A stretch of DNA of 64,000 nucleotides from Pezicula radicicola (Eukaryota > Ascomycota > Leotiomycetes > Helotiales > Dermateaceae). Position numbers and translations under genes: made by a program. Each line of letters begins with the position of its first letter. Positions within the stretch are counted from its first letter, which is position 1. Shown piece by piece: positions 23,729 through 33,837 of the stretch. The notes below the pieces were generated by a model, which saw nothing but the letters and a program-made list of their open reading frames with translations, did no database searches and was not told where the DNA came from. Location: contig PDUO01000008.1 of assembly GCA_003008705.1 (NCBI GenBank), positions 1 through 64,000 of the forward strand, given 5' to 3'.

Positions 23729-24476
23729 ATGCCTTCCTCAGGGATCGATTTACTCCATTCACTTCCCCTCGAAATCCAAAATATGATCTATGAATTTGCA
23801 ATATTCGGCGATCAATTTACTCAACCGGATCAATCTACCTTTTCAGAAGAAGGTGCTCAGTAAGACTCGGAGCGGGCACTCCATACGACGTCAATCGGAA
23901 ACGACAGCTTGCTTCTCGCAGAGCAAAGCTCGAGCAGCCGTGGCATGGACCTGCCGGAAAGCCTACGAACTTCACGGCACAAAATGGTACGCGGCCACCA
24001 AGTTTATCTTCAGGAATAAGGAGTACATGAACAACTTCAGGACCGCGATCGGCAAAAGAAATTGTATGGCTATTCGCCGAATTGTCTGGGATTATAATTG
24101 GGATGATGTTGCGATGGACAATATCATGTTGCCTATTCATATACAACTCAATTTTCCTGGTGTCCAACAATTCGGGATGCAAATGGGATCCCAAAGTAAC
24201 GACGTCGAAGAACGGGCTGCTTATCTGGACATCATGCGAAATATCATGGAGAGATACGAGCAGATACAGGATATTACTATTTTTGGAAAGCACGAGTTTG
24301 ATTTTGACAACCTTGAAATGCCTTCGTTTGCTTTTGTCGCGCCGGCCACAAGAGAACTTGGCACCAAAGGCCTTCGAGTAGCATTTCAGCATCGGACCCT
24401 TTATCCAAAACCACCCGAAACCAAACATATAAAGTTGTTCATTTACAATGGGGATGGTTGGATGGTCGCTGACTAG
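23729..24476 (+). CDS. Hypothetical 2EXR/F-box-like fungal protein
   Basis: Two exons, 23729-23852 and 23908-24476, give 230 residues. The N-terminal LLHSLPLEIQNMIYEFAIF matches the short helix motif L.LP.EI...IW/Y found at the start of the large fungal 2EXR/F-box-like families. The TCRKAYELHGTKWYAATKFIF stretch fits the VCRESR..A segment that usually follows. The rest (IRRIVWDYNWDD, MRNIMERYEQIQDITIF) is typical of the same group but has no catalytic motif. The intron (GTGCTC..GACAG) was chosen because it joins the LPLEI motif to the long frame; a different join is possible. Function is unknown. If the F-box resemblance is real, the product would recruit a target to an SCF ubiquitin ligase. 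Confidence 0.6.
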
Positions 24477-25194
24477 GTAAGCGATGGACAAGCAAGTGAA
24501 GAGGCCAGATATGGATTAATTTTGCTGTCTTTGATCATCCTTGTAGCCAAAGTTCAAATTTGCATGTGGCACTGAGCAATCGCAGGCTGTCATCGGACAA
24601 TTGGCCCTCCTGTCAATTTGGAAATGGTTGGGCCTGTATGTTCGGGATTTCCCCGTCCATTGAACGCCTCTTATAGCACCCATATCTTGTGGCTATTCTC
24701 GTCCTGCAGCATTTCCTCCCTCAGTCAGCACTTAGGTCCATACTTCTTGATATTCGATGAGTTTGAAAGCTATTCTCCAGCAGTTGCATTTTTCGATTCC
24801 TTGATCTGTGGACTAAGATTCTAGGTGTTTGAAAACGCTTGTATTACTGCATATCACATTGTAGAGGATTTGTTCAACATTCCTCTGCTATCACGTTGTA
24901 TCTACTCGTGGTTTTGGTATTCCGCAGGTGCATTTTCTGGCAAATTTGTTGTATCTTATGAGATAAATATGTACAAGGGAAGCAAGTATATCTCCGTCAG
25001 ATCATCAGACTGGTTGCATGGTCAACACTATCATTCTCATTTTAAACCCCTCGAAGATAACCCAAATATACACATTGATGAGATGGAAACAAAAGCACAA
25101 AAGTGCCACTTGATATTCAAGTCAAGCCAAAGTGCTGAACTCGCAGTAGCGACTTAAAACTTCCGTTGACATCATGTGCTATTTCAGACAAAAT
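24477..25194. other. Intergenic region with an open but unrecognised frame (24825-25157)
   Basis: The plus-strand frame at 24825-25157 (110 codons) contains WLHGQHYHSHFKPLEDNPN and ends LAVAT. It has no ATG context, signal peptide or family match that I recognise. It could be the last exon of a gene starting near 24618, as the frame before it is also open. Support is too weak to call a CDS. Confidence 0.25.
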
Positions 25195-26457
25195 CTATGT
25201 TAAAGCAATTGGACAGCCAAGATTTTCGAAGGAAGGGGCGAGTTTGCTTGCGGCAAAAGCAAGTGCGTTGACGGTTGGTGTGATGACACCATTCAGAGAT
25301 GAAGGAATGCTCTGCGTTGCTAGTTGGTAGAGCAAGCAAGCGGCCTCGGTTGACCCTGGAGTGGCGATCAACTTTCCGTTTTGTATAGATCCAAAATTAA
25401 TAAGATTGAAACCTCCATTTCCAGTAGCTCCTCCAAAGAGGACGGGGTATTTGAGGTATTGAGCAAGAATCTCAGTGGTGACGTCTAAATTGGTATATGG
25501 CGACACCCTGTTAGTCCAGTTCGGAGGAATTTGCTCGGCATTGTTGAATGAGTAGGTACCGTCGGTAGTCTTGGTAGCACCAAAGAATGAGGAGATGGTG
25601 GCGTAATCTGGGATATATCCATTTGTACCAGATGGCATAAGTTCGTACAAGAAAGACGATGCTCCATAGAGCAGCAGGGCCAATGGGCCAAAGTAGAAAT
25701 TTGGGTTGTCCTTCAATGATTGTTGGTATCGCTGGCTTCGGTAAAGAGCGAGGTTATCGCGGTTGTACAGGCCTTTAGTTGTGTCGGTCATCATTCCAAA
25801 CAGGGTGCCGTTGAAATTGAAGTTATCGCCTTTTCCGAGAAAGAAATCGTTACGAGTAAGCGATGTATCTGCTTCGAACTTATTGTGGCCATCAAGACCT
25901 GGTTCGGAACCAGTAAGGATTGGCAAAACCGATGTACGTGTTGTGGCATCACATCCAATAGAAAGCTTCTGGGTAACAATATCGCCATCAGCTGTCAAGC
26001 CTAAGACGGCGAGAAGAATTGCCAAATCGTACCCGACGTTGTACAGGTTCTGTTGAGCGTCTACCAACTCATTGAAAGTAACGATGCCGTCATGAGCAAG
26101 AAAGTTGTGGTTCGCAGCTGCGTTCAAACCTGGGCAAGGCCCTCGAATGTCGTTTGGGCCTGGCGCTACGAATTGATGGGCTGTATCACCTGGTGCTGGG
26201 ACTTGGTATCCGCCTATACCATTACCGGGTAACCCATTCTTTGCATTGTTGTATGGGTACTTTGCTGTGATGCCTGGCGCTGGGACGTGGTTTGGGTTGT
26301 AGGGACAAGTAGCTGGCCCACCTGGGTTGCTACCGCCTGACTGCTGTCTTTTTACTTGACGGAAAAGACTGGAATCGACGCCGGGCATGTTAGAGACAAA
26401 TGGATAAGCTGTGACGACCTCAGCCGCAAGTGCGATTGAAAGAATAGAGTACTTCAT
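25195..26457 (-). CDS. Secreted heme-thiolate peroxygenase/chloroperoxidase-like protein (UPO type)
   Basis: This intronless gene encodes 420 residues with a signal peptide (MKYSILSIALAAEVVTA). The heme-ligating Cys lies in RGPCPGLNAAANH, with PCP at 107-109. It is followed by the NHNFLAHDGIVTF block seen in fungal peroxygenases. The distal acid-base site reads E-A-D at 195-197 in FEADTSLTRND, with Arg at 202, where long UPOs have EGD and short ones or CPO have EHD. The C-terminal half (SRYQQSLKDNPNFYFGP-like region, FGGATGNGGFN) fits the long-form family. Such enzymes use hydrogen peroxide to oxygenate or halogenate organic substrates outside the cell. A dibasic KR at 36-37 may be a propeptide cleavage site. 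The start is the only ATG that exposes the signal peptide. Confidence 0.88.
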   Translation of the reverse strand: MKYSILSIALAAEVVTAYPFVSNMPGVDSSLFRQVKRQQSGGSNPGGPATCPYNPNHVPAPGITAKYPYNNAKNGLPGNGIGGYQVPAPGDTAHQFVAPGPNDIRGPCPGLNAAANHNFLAHDGIVTFNELVDAQQNLYNVGYDLAILLAVLGLTADGDIVTQKLSIGCDATTRTSVLPILTGSEPGLDGHNKFEADTSLTRNDFFLGKGDNFNFNGTLFGMMTDTTKGLYNRDNLALYRSQRYQQSLKDNPNFYFGPLALLLYGASSFLYELMPSGTNGYIPDYATISSFFGATKTTDGTYSFNNAEQIPPNWTNRVSPYTNLDVTTEILAQYLKYPVLFGGATGNGGFNLINFGSIQNGKLIATPGSTEAACLLYQLATQSIPSSLNGVITPTVNALAFAASKLAPSFENLGCPIALT

Positions 26458-28457
26458 ATTGAATGGACGATTATGATTTAGAAGTGAGTCGAAGCGAGTT
26501 GCTTTGCCCTTGGGATGAGAGCAAGTCGTAAAGATACCTTCGAGGATTTATATACTTCAGAGTCTATCTGTTCAGCTGTGATACTTGAGAGATTTACTTT
26601 GTTAGTCTACACTTTTATACTCTCCACCTTGGAGGTTATGACAGAAGCCTCGGTAAATCCATAAAATATTCCCCTCTTCAAGAGTACTATTGGCGGAATG
26701 CAGGTTGGGGAGGAGGTTCAAAGAAATTTGAAATTGTACTACGTAGCACTGGCTGGCGCCACAACTCTCAGAGGCGCATCTAACTTACATTCTTACAAAC
26801 TCTACGAGATCTTACCTCCTGACCAACATTAGTGCATTCATTGGTTAGGTATCTTGAAGAAGGTTGCACCCATAAGTCCTTTAGGATTAGTGGCTAAATG
26901 ATCGGCGGACCTGATGGTTATACTTGTTGGTATGCATATCGTTAGTATCCCGCGTGCCCGGCAAAGTGGCCGAGGCACACTTTATCCATTTGTTGAGTGA
27001 CGAGGTACTCTTTGAGGATATTTTCGATTCCTCCCTTTGTAGCCTGGATTTTGCGTTGGTGACGCTTTCGTCAAAAACATTCCGGAAATTGTTAATGCGG
27101 GTCCAGTATTTCCAGCAGCTCTATTTGCAACTTCTTACATCGATCGAAGATAATTAAAAAGATTAAGAACTGTTCTGTGTGTCGATCCTGAAAACGAACA
27201 AACCGAGGAAACTTTTTTTATTTCGTCATGGGTCCTGGCCCGTTCTGTGGCTTGCATATACCTAGTTATCGATACCCGCAAATTGTAGATCATTGAGGGG
27301 TACATGGCAAGAAAGATGCAAGGACTCATCTAATCAGGTAATGGTAGAGACACTAATAAAGTTATGGTTTTAAGGTTATTCTGTACTAGGTATGGCGTTG
27401 GTAGTGATCGTCAGCTAATAATGCGGTATGCCGAGGGAGGCTTGAAGTCCTGAACACTATTCTTTTACTTCCCGCTGAGGTAGAGCTCGTTTACTAGTTG
27501 TTAGCTTGTTATAATTGCTTAAGGAATGTCGTTGTGAACAGTGTATAAAACCTTCCACCTTCAATGTTACATTTTAGTCTACGTACCTAAGGTATATGAG
27601 CTTATAAGTATTATTCTACTTTTTGTTCTAGGAGCCTTGCTTATTGGCTTGTTTTTGTAACAAATCCTTAGAAGTCTTATTTGGTAGGAGGTAAAGTGCT
27701 GCAACGCAGAAGCAGAATGTAAACATCTCTAGCATTAAGAAAGCCGGAGTCAAGTGGCGTGCTTATTTTAAGGTACTTAATTAAGTTAAATGAATTACTT
27801 GAAATATATAAGTTATTAAACGGGAATAGTTTTGTGACTATATTTGCACCTGTTGTCTCTTCTTTAGCTACGGCTTGACCAAATTTTAAAGTTCCTTCAC
27901 TTGGCTTGAGTAACTCTCCTGAGGCAACCTGACGACAAATAAGTCTAAATTCAGACAACTAGGATCTAGTGGCGACGTGCTCCCTACTCTATACACCCCA
28001 TCGCCCTGTTCCTAGTCGGTCAAACCTTTTTCTGGTATCTTTTTTTATAGCTTCGCCACTAGGGCTAATATCATTCAACGGCATGCTTAATAGCAGTACT
28101 CAAGTACGGTAGTAGGTAGCCACTATAGGTAGCTAAAGGCCACGATAAAGCTATCTAGATACTTCTCTACCTGAGATCTTCTTGGTCCTACTAGAACATT
28201 CATAGGTGCCTAAGCCCTTTAGTTCTACCACCATCATCACCTCCACCTCCTCAACCTACAGAGTTGTCACCCCGGGATTGACCTTCTACAGAATTTATAA
28301 GGTGTGATTCGCCATGTCGAACTTGGATTCCAGGAGACGAATTTACCATGTACCTTGATGCATTCCTAGAAGCCGAGCTAGGTAGAGCAAGTCTGGCATT
28401 GGGTACTAGTGAGGTATCTGTTGGAGTTGAATAGAATAAGTTTGAATGCTGCGAGAG
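26458..28457. other. Two-kilobase intergenic region, no gene recognised
   Basis: The first part is the peroxygenase promoter region. From about 27100 on, the sequence looks degenerate. A minus-strand frame at 27677-27958 (FRLICRQVASGELLKPSEG...) has protein-like composition but no start context or family. AGTACTTGATTTAAG-like motifs at about 27770-27800 resemble the dispersed repeat described at 47265 and 52650. A 10-bp inverted pair, CTAGTGGCGA and TCGCCACTAG, lies near 27966 and 28055. Confidence 0.4.
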
Positions 28458-31435
28458 CTAGTCGAGAACAAAAATGTCGATTGGAGATGGCGTTCCATAT
28501 GGTTGCCCACTAAGAGGCTCGAGAATGTACCACAACTTAGCTCTTGCTAAAGGAAGCCAAGTATCGAATACGTCATCAATGACACTCCTCACATTGTGTT
28601 CTGTCTTGCCTTTTGTAGGTTGCCTAATGATATCGTATACCGGGTGATTCATCGTACATGTTGTAATACGACTCGCTCCATAGTGCAGTAATAAGTTGAA
28701 AGTCTGCGCCCAAGAACTTAAAAGAGAATTACACTTGTCAGGTTGATCACGGGCTAACGCTACCCAGTTAAAACTGTGGACTTTCGTTAACGCATGCTGC
28801 CACGGACTGTTTCCAACATATAATACGTTTGGATCTGCTCCAAGGTTGAGCATTAACTCGACCATTTGATAGGACACTAACTCATTTCTAACGTCCAAAA
28901 GAAACACGTCTGTTAGAAGAGGAGGCCATCCGTAGCCATAAGAAAGTAAAGATTTGTCTCGTTCCACCCAGCTTTTGATATATGAGCAAAGGCCTTGTGC
29001 GGTCGCTTCACCTAAGAAGATTCTTCGCCATACGACAGGCTTTTCTGAGATAGGATAATTCGCTCTTTGATACTCGGTCCGAAAAGTGTTAAGCCAAAAT
29101 TCAGAGTCATTCCACAGCTCTTGCCCTGCGTGCTGAACACCATCAAGTGCTTGGATGTACGTTTTGTCACCAGCAGCATCAGCTATCTTGGCATACTTGA
29201 ATGCCAGAAGGATGATATTCCTTATCTCTTCAATATTTAATGCTACCATAAGTCTTTTTAGTCTACCGACGCAAGAAATTATGATTGGAGTACTTGGGTG
29301 GTAGTTGTATCCAGAATCTTTTAATAATACAGCTCGGACGTCCTCTGATAAAAGAAAATCTCTAACTGTTCTGTGTAAATAAACTACCACCAAGTTGTTG
29401 GCGGGCACTCCAAGACCAGATGATATTGTATTCCACGCTACACTGCCATCCGGATACCGAGGTTTTGAATTATGGATTTCCAGTAGACCAGCACAGCGGC
29501 TTTTGAGGTGAGCATATAACTGTTCGCACCTAGCCTCAAGTTCTCCGGTTCTCATATAGTCCCAAACTTCCGTTACGATTTGCTGTGGGGTTGCTGTTAC
29601 GGCCAGTTGCATATGAATGGCAGAAATTGGGGTTTCAAAGCCCTCGGTTTGTTGTAGAGCATCAAAAATTCGAAAAGTTTGTGAAGCTTGCTCCTTGTAG
29701 ACAGGGTCAACTTGTTTTAAGATGAGCCTGTAGAATGAGCTGAGGTCAGAAGGAAGATCTCTGAGGCGTTTCAAAAGATCTGAGATCCCATCACGGTTTC
29801 TGAGACCTGTTAAAAGGGACCTAACAACAAGCATAACCCAAAGAAAGACTCCGGATGCTTTTGTCACCATCTCATGTACTAACTGCGCCGCATGCTCGGG
29901 ATTTGCGATCTCTAACTGCTTCATCCGATGATGGTTTTTGAGCTCTGTGTAAATGTAGGCCTGTATATCTGGCTCCGTAAGGTCCTGCAGACGAAGTCCT
30001 GGAAGACCATGAAACACATCTTCAAAGACTAACCAAGGTCGACTCGATATGCAGAACTTGACATGTGTCGAATGCGATGACACGATCATTTTGAAGAAAT
30101 CCGCAATTTCGTCTTTATCCCCCTCGTACTCATCTAGGCCGTCGATGAAAAAGCAAAGCTTCGATGATATAGTGACCAAGTCAATCCACCTTTTGAATGC
30201 TTGCTTCAACGACGTCAAAGACCATTCCCAAACCGTTAGACCAGTTTTGGCTAAGATATGCGATCCTTCGGTCCATTCCTCTGGGAAAATTTGACGGACA
30301 AGATCTGGTTGTCTATGCAAAGCTTGGTATAGTAGGGTCCTTAAAAGACCAGTTTGTGATCGCTGCTCACGGGTACCGCCGTTCCAGAAAAAGAACCCAG
30401 CTATTTGTGGCTTATAGTCATTTGCCCAAATTCTAAGGTGCGAAATTGTAGTAGGATTGTCGAATATGTATCTCATTAACGTTGATTTCCCGGACCCCGC
30501 TTTGCCATTGATCCAGTAGATACCATTATCCATTTCCAGCCACTCAGCAAAGTTATTCCACCGCTGCTGGATACTAGATTTCTTCTCCAGAATCCAGCGG
30601 AAGGTTTCCCTATGTGCTTCGGGTATCTCATGGTGGCGATGTAACATCGTGGGAAATCGCAAACTTTGTAATAGAGCAATCTCCACAGCTTGAGCTTCTC
30701 CAAATGCAAGTAGAAGTGTAGAACGAGTCTTCTCACGCTGCTCACTATTCGCGAGCATTGAATTGCTGTTCTGCAGTAAGAGGTCCCGTTGGAGTACAGC
30801 ACGGTTCTCAAGAAGTGCTTCAATCGTCTTCTGGGCATTTTCTTTGGCCCATTGCTCGTTCCTATTATCTAAATCCACAATACGATTAAGAGCCCGCACT
30901 ATTTCTTCTTGTCCGGAGGAAAGAGCCGTTGCCTTATCACTGTCCAAACCCCAAATTAGTTAGATCAATAATGAAGGTGAATAGGGATCACCTACGTAAT
31001 GGAGACAATGAGGTGCAAGTTCAACTCGTCTTTTGACTCCACAAGCCGGGTGGCGAGTTTATCAATGACATCCTTCGAATACACACTTTTGAGGGCTTGT
31101 CGGAAGCTTTTCCACCTCCTAAACTTGCTGTTATTGTCTACTTGAAGGCCTTTCAAGCAGGTGATGAGCTCTCCCGATAGTTTGACGCAATTTACACAGA
31201 TCTCTTGCAGCTTGCGAGAGCTGGTGGAGAGATTTCCTAGGCGTGCCAGGTCGTCTAACGAAGCCTTTACACCACTGGTCAAATCGAGGAGACGTTGCGT
31301 TGCCTTTTCACATTCAACGTAGTCCAGAAGTGCTTCTTGTGTATAAATTTGACGTGATTTTGTCACAAGGCTGCCTCCAAATTGAAGGAACTGAACGGCG
31401 GCAGCAGCAATACCGAGTGCTGATAAGGGATCCAT
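28458..31435 (-). CDS. NACHT-domain STAND (NLR-like) protein
   Basis: Two exons, 31435-30996 and 30939-28458, encode 973 residues. The N-terminus (MDPLSALGIAAAAVQFLQFG) is the helical effector-like domain common on fungal STAND proteins. A linker ends in LLQSLRFPTM..AHRETFRWIL, the conserved lead-in to NACHT. Walker A is GKAGSGKST at about 292-300. Walker B is FFIDGLDEYEG at about 410-420. Winged-helix-like and helical sequence follows. The C-terminus has one ankyrin-like hint (LGADPNVLYVGNSPWQHAL) but no clear WD40 or ANK array. The protein should be a nucleotide-driven switch in self/non-self recognition or programmed cell death, which is family knowledge and not shown here. The ATG at 31435 was preferred over one further upstream because it begins the conserved MDPLSAL motif. 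Confidence 0.9.
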
Positions 31436-32284
31436 CGTCGGATGAACGGTAATAACAAAGAGCAATTTCCGATCGAGAAGTGCGGGAGGTTCCAAGAGGA
31501 AGGAATTTTGAAAGAACACGGAGGTGTTGGTAGCCTCGTCAGCTACGTTGCAGCCACGATTACTTGAATGGCCTCAGTTGATACCCTTGTATGCAGGCTT
31601 CGCTTATTGTCAAATAGAAGCACAAGAGGCTGTGCCATGCAAGTTGAAGCCTCGAGCAATTAAATGTACAGTTTCCACCAAGGCTTCTATGCAGGCAGAC
31701 TGTGTAGGCTTATGCTCTCCGGAAAGTCTGGATCCTCTCATGCATCGAAGTACATTGCTTAGTCAGGGGGTTGGTCGCTTATCACTCTGTCCACTTTTAC
31801 CAGACTGCAGAAAGATTTCAAATACGGCTGTGTTGGGAATTATGCTTACAAAAAAAAACCAATACTCGAATTTCTTAGCCTTATTCTTATATAGCGTGGC
31901 AACCCCACCACTCTAAATAGCGTCAATTCAGCCATATTCTTGGTCTTATACTTGGTTTCCTAACAAGTTGGATTAACATGGAATAGTCATATGACTCCTC
32001 CTACTACAAGGAAGTCCATTTCGGAGCCCCGTTTGCTCCTTATAGAATACGATACCATTCCCACACTATATTTGGCACCCAAATAACCATTCTATTTGAC
32101 AAATACTTTAAGAGATTTGCCCATTCTCTTTTAGCAAAGGTACACATCGATAGTGGCTACTAGTTAATATCACAAGGAATTTCACATTTTTCATAGGGCA
32201 AAACCCTGTAGTAACTAAAAAAACAACAATTTCATTCTAAATGCTAATCTAAATCACAAATCCTCCCAAAACAAAGCATCAACA
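31436..32284. other. Intergenic region, nothing recognised
   Basis: This is the 5' flank of the NACHT gene. The plus-strand frame at 31524-31916 has no family features and is taken as chance. Confidence 0.5.
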
Positions 32285-32470
32285 TCAATACCCCATCCAC
32301 CTTTCTTTGGCAATTTGATCCCTCAACTTTTCACTCTCTTCTCTCTCTCCACTGTTGAGTCGTTTTCACGACTGTTGAGTTTGCTGCGGCGCTCACTTGG
32401 ATGGCGCTGGCTCTGGCTGAGGCTCTGGTGATGGCGCACCAGAGCGGATGAAGCTGGGGTCCGAAGACAT
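32285..32470 (-). CDS. Small conserved-looking protein of 46 residues with one intron
   Basis: Exon 1 is 32470-32397 and exon 2 is 32351-32285. The 45-bp intron (GTGAGC..CAACAG) joins the two parts in frame. The product begins MSSDPSFIRSGAPSPEPQPE, has a Pro/Glu-rich middle and ends with a charged amphipathic helix, EESEKLRDQIAKERWMGY. It has no signal peptide or Cys. I do not recognise the family. The compact exon-intron-exon structure, the sharp composition contrast with the flanks and the unbroken frame argue for a real gene that automatic callers would miss. The 5' flank carries a 13-bp tandem repeat at 32534-32573. Neighbours give no hint of function. Confidence 0.55.
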
Positions 32471-32533
32471 GGTTGCGAGTTGGTTTTTTTGTTTGGTTGT
32501 TTGGTTGGTGTGTGTGAGTGGGTTTGTTCTTGT

Positions 32534-32573
32534 GTTTTGTGTTTGAGGTTTGTGTTTGAGGTTTGTGTTTGGA
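32534..32573. repeat. Short tandem repeat (GTTTGTGTTTGAG, about three copies)
   Basis: About three near-identical 13-bp units sit some 65 bp upstream of the small gene's ATG, in its probable 5' UTR or core promoter. On the gene strand they read as a CA/AAC-rich tract. Confidence 0.7.
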
Positions 32574-33213
32574 TTGTGTTTTAATTTCTATTTCTCTGAG
32601 ATATTCTGTGACTTATATAAATTTTCTTTCTCTGTTGTTTTTGCCAATGGTTTGAAAGAGTGGGTTATGTCTTCTTTATTTATCAATGCGGGGAAGTGCA
32701 CTTGTTTATGTACAGTTGTATGCTGTTTTTCTTTGTTTGTTAAAGGGGGGAGTCCTCGCTTAATTGAAAATCTTTGTTCGATCGTTTATAACATTTACTA
32801 GTACTGTCCTATGCCCTACAAAGCATTGGGATACATGTCAAGCATTTTACCGAAGTGGTTCCGATGAAAAGAGTTTGCGGGCTTACGGAATATAGCACAT
32901 TGGTCGCTGATAGTATTGCTCATTTGACTTTTCATCGTACTGTGATCTGAACAAAGCTTCTTCGTTGAATGAATTTGTGTCTCAAAAATTCAATAAAAAT
33001 TCTTAAGAGTACTTCTAAATATATGAAATAAGTGGCAGCATTTGAAGAAACTCCTACTAACATCTCACCACTATAACTAGGCCCACATTCATCCTTGTCC
33101 TTAGATTTTATGGTGGACCAGTGGCTGTTTCCCAGACTTTTCAAAAAGCAAAAATGTAAAGAGCATATGATTATGAAAACTAGCCTTACCATAGCGGTCG
33201 AGGTGAATTGGAT

Positions 33214-33837
33214 ATGGATTCCAACCCAATTTATTCACCCATTATTTTAAGCGAGGGTTCACCCACTACCACTTCGAAACTTCTATCAGCCGCCCTCTTA
33301 CAACATCCCTGCTTCAATGACCTCCCAACACCAAGTCCACATTCCATAAAATCGACAGTTTATCAAGCTACCCCAAACACACTAGAACTTCGCACCATCC
33401 AAGGAGAAACCATGGCCTCGTCGAGCAACACAACCGAGAAGATCGTAGTCTATTTACGATTATCTCAAAAGGCAGGCCGAAAGCCAGCCTCCAACTTCCA
33501 AGCTCTTGACATCACAACCTTATTCAATGAAGAAGACCTCCACAACCGCAATGTTGACCAGCTTAGACCACACCAACTCTACTTCGATAAGTTACTCTCG
33601 CACAACCTCACAACCTATAAATTTAGTAACATGGCCTGGTTCTTACCGCATAAGATGCCGAGCGAAGAGGGTTTCAAGTCATATCAATTCACTGGCGATG
33701 AATCCGAGTTGAAGAAGACAATTTGTTTCTTCTTCAATACGACATCTGAGGGTCTCTCGTTTCATGTCTACAGGCTTAAGGCAGATGGAGAACAGCGCAA
33801 GGGAAGCGAAGTGGGAGAGTATGCCGACAAGAATTGA
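33214..33837 (+). CDS. Hypothetical protein, unrecognised
   Basis: This single open frame has 207 codons from the ATG at 33214. A second ATG at 33412, with a much better context (AAACCATGG), starts the part that looks most protein-like: SSNTTEKIVVYLRLSQKAGR, FQALDITTLFNEEDL and FKSYQFTGDESELKKTICFFF. The first 66 residues are Ser/Thr/Pro-rich and may be 5' UTR. The C-terminal part alternates short hydrophobic strands and charged turns, suggesting a small alpha/beta domain. There is no signal peptide, membrane span or catalytic motif. The family is not recognised. Confidence 0.5.
   Translation: MDSNPIYSPIILSEGSPTTTSKLLSAALLQHPCFNDLPTPSPHSIKSTVYQATPNTLELRTIQGETMASSSNTTEKIVVYLRLSQKAGRKPASNFQALDITTLFNEEDLHNRNVDQLRPHQLYFDKLLSHNLTTYKFSNMAWFLPHKMPSEEGFKSYQFTGDESELKKTICFFFNTTSEGLSFHVYRLKADGEQRKGSEVGEYADKN

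Noticed and set aside
23835..24491. 218-codon minus-strand frame opposite the 2EXR-like gene
   Set aside because: The plus-strand reading has the LPLEI and CRKAYEL motifs and a matching first exon; the minus reading has none.
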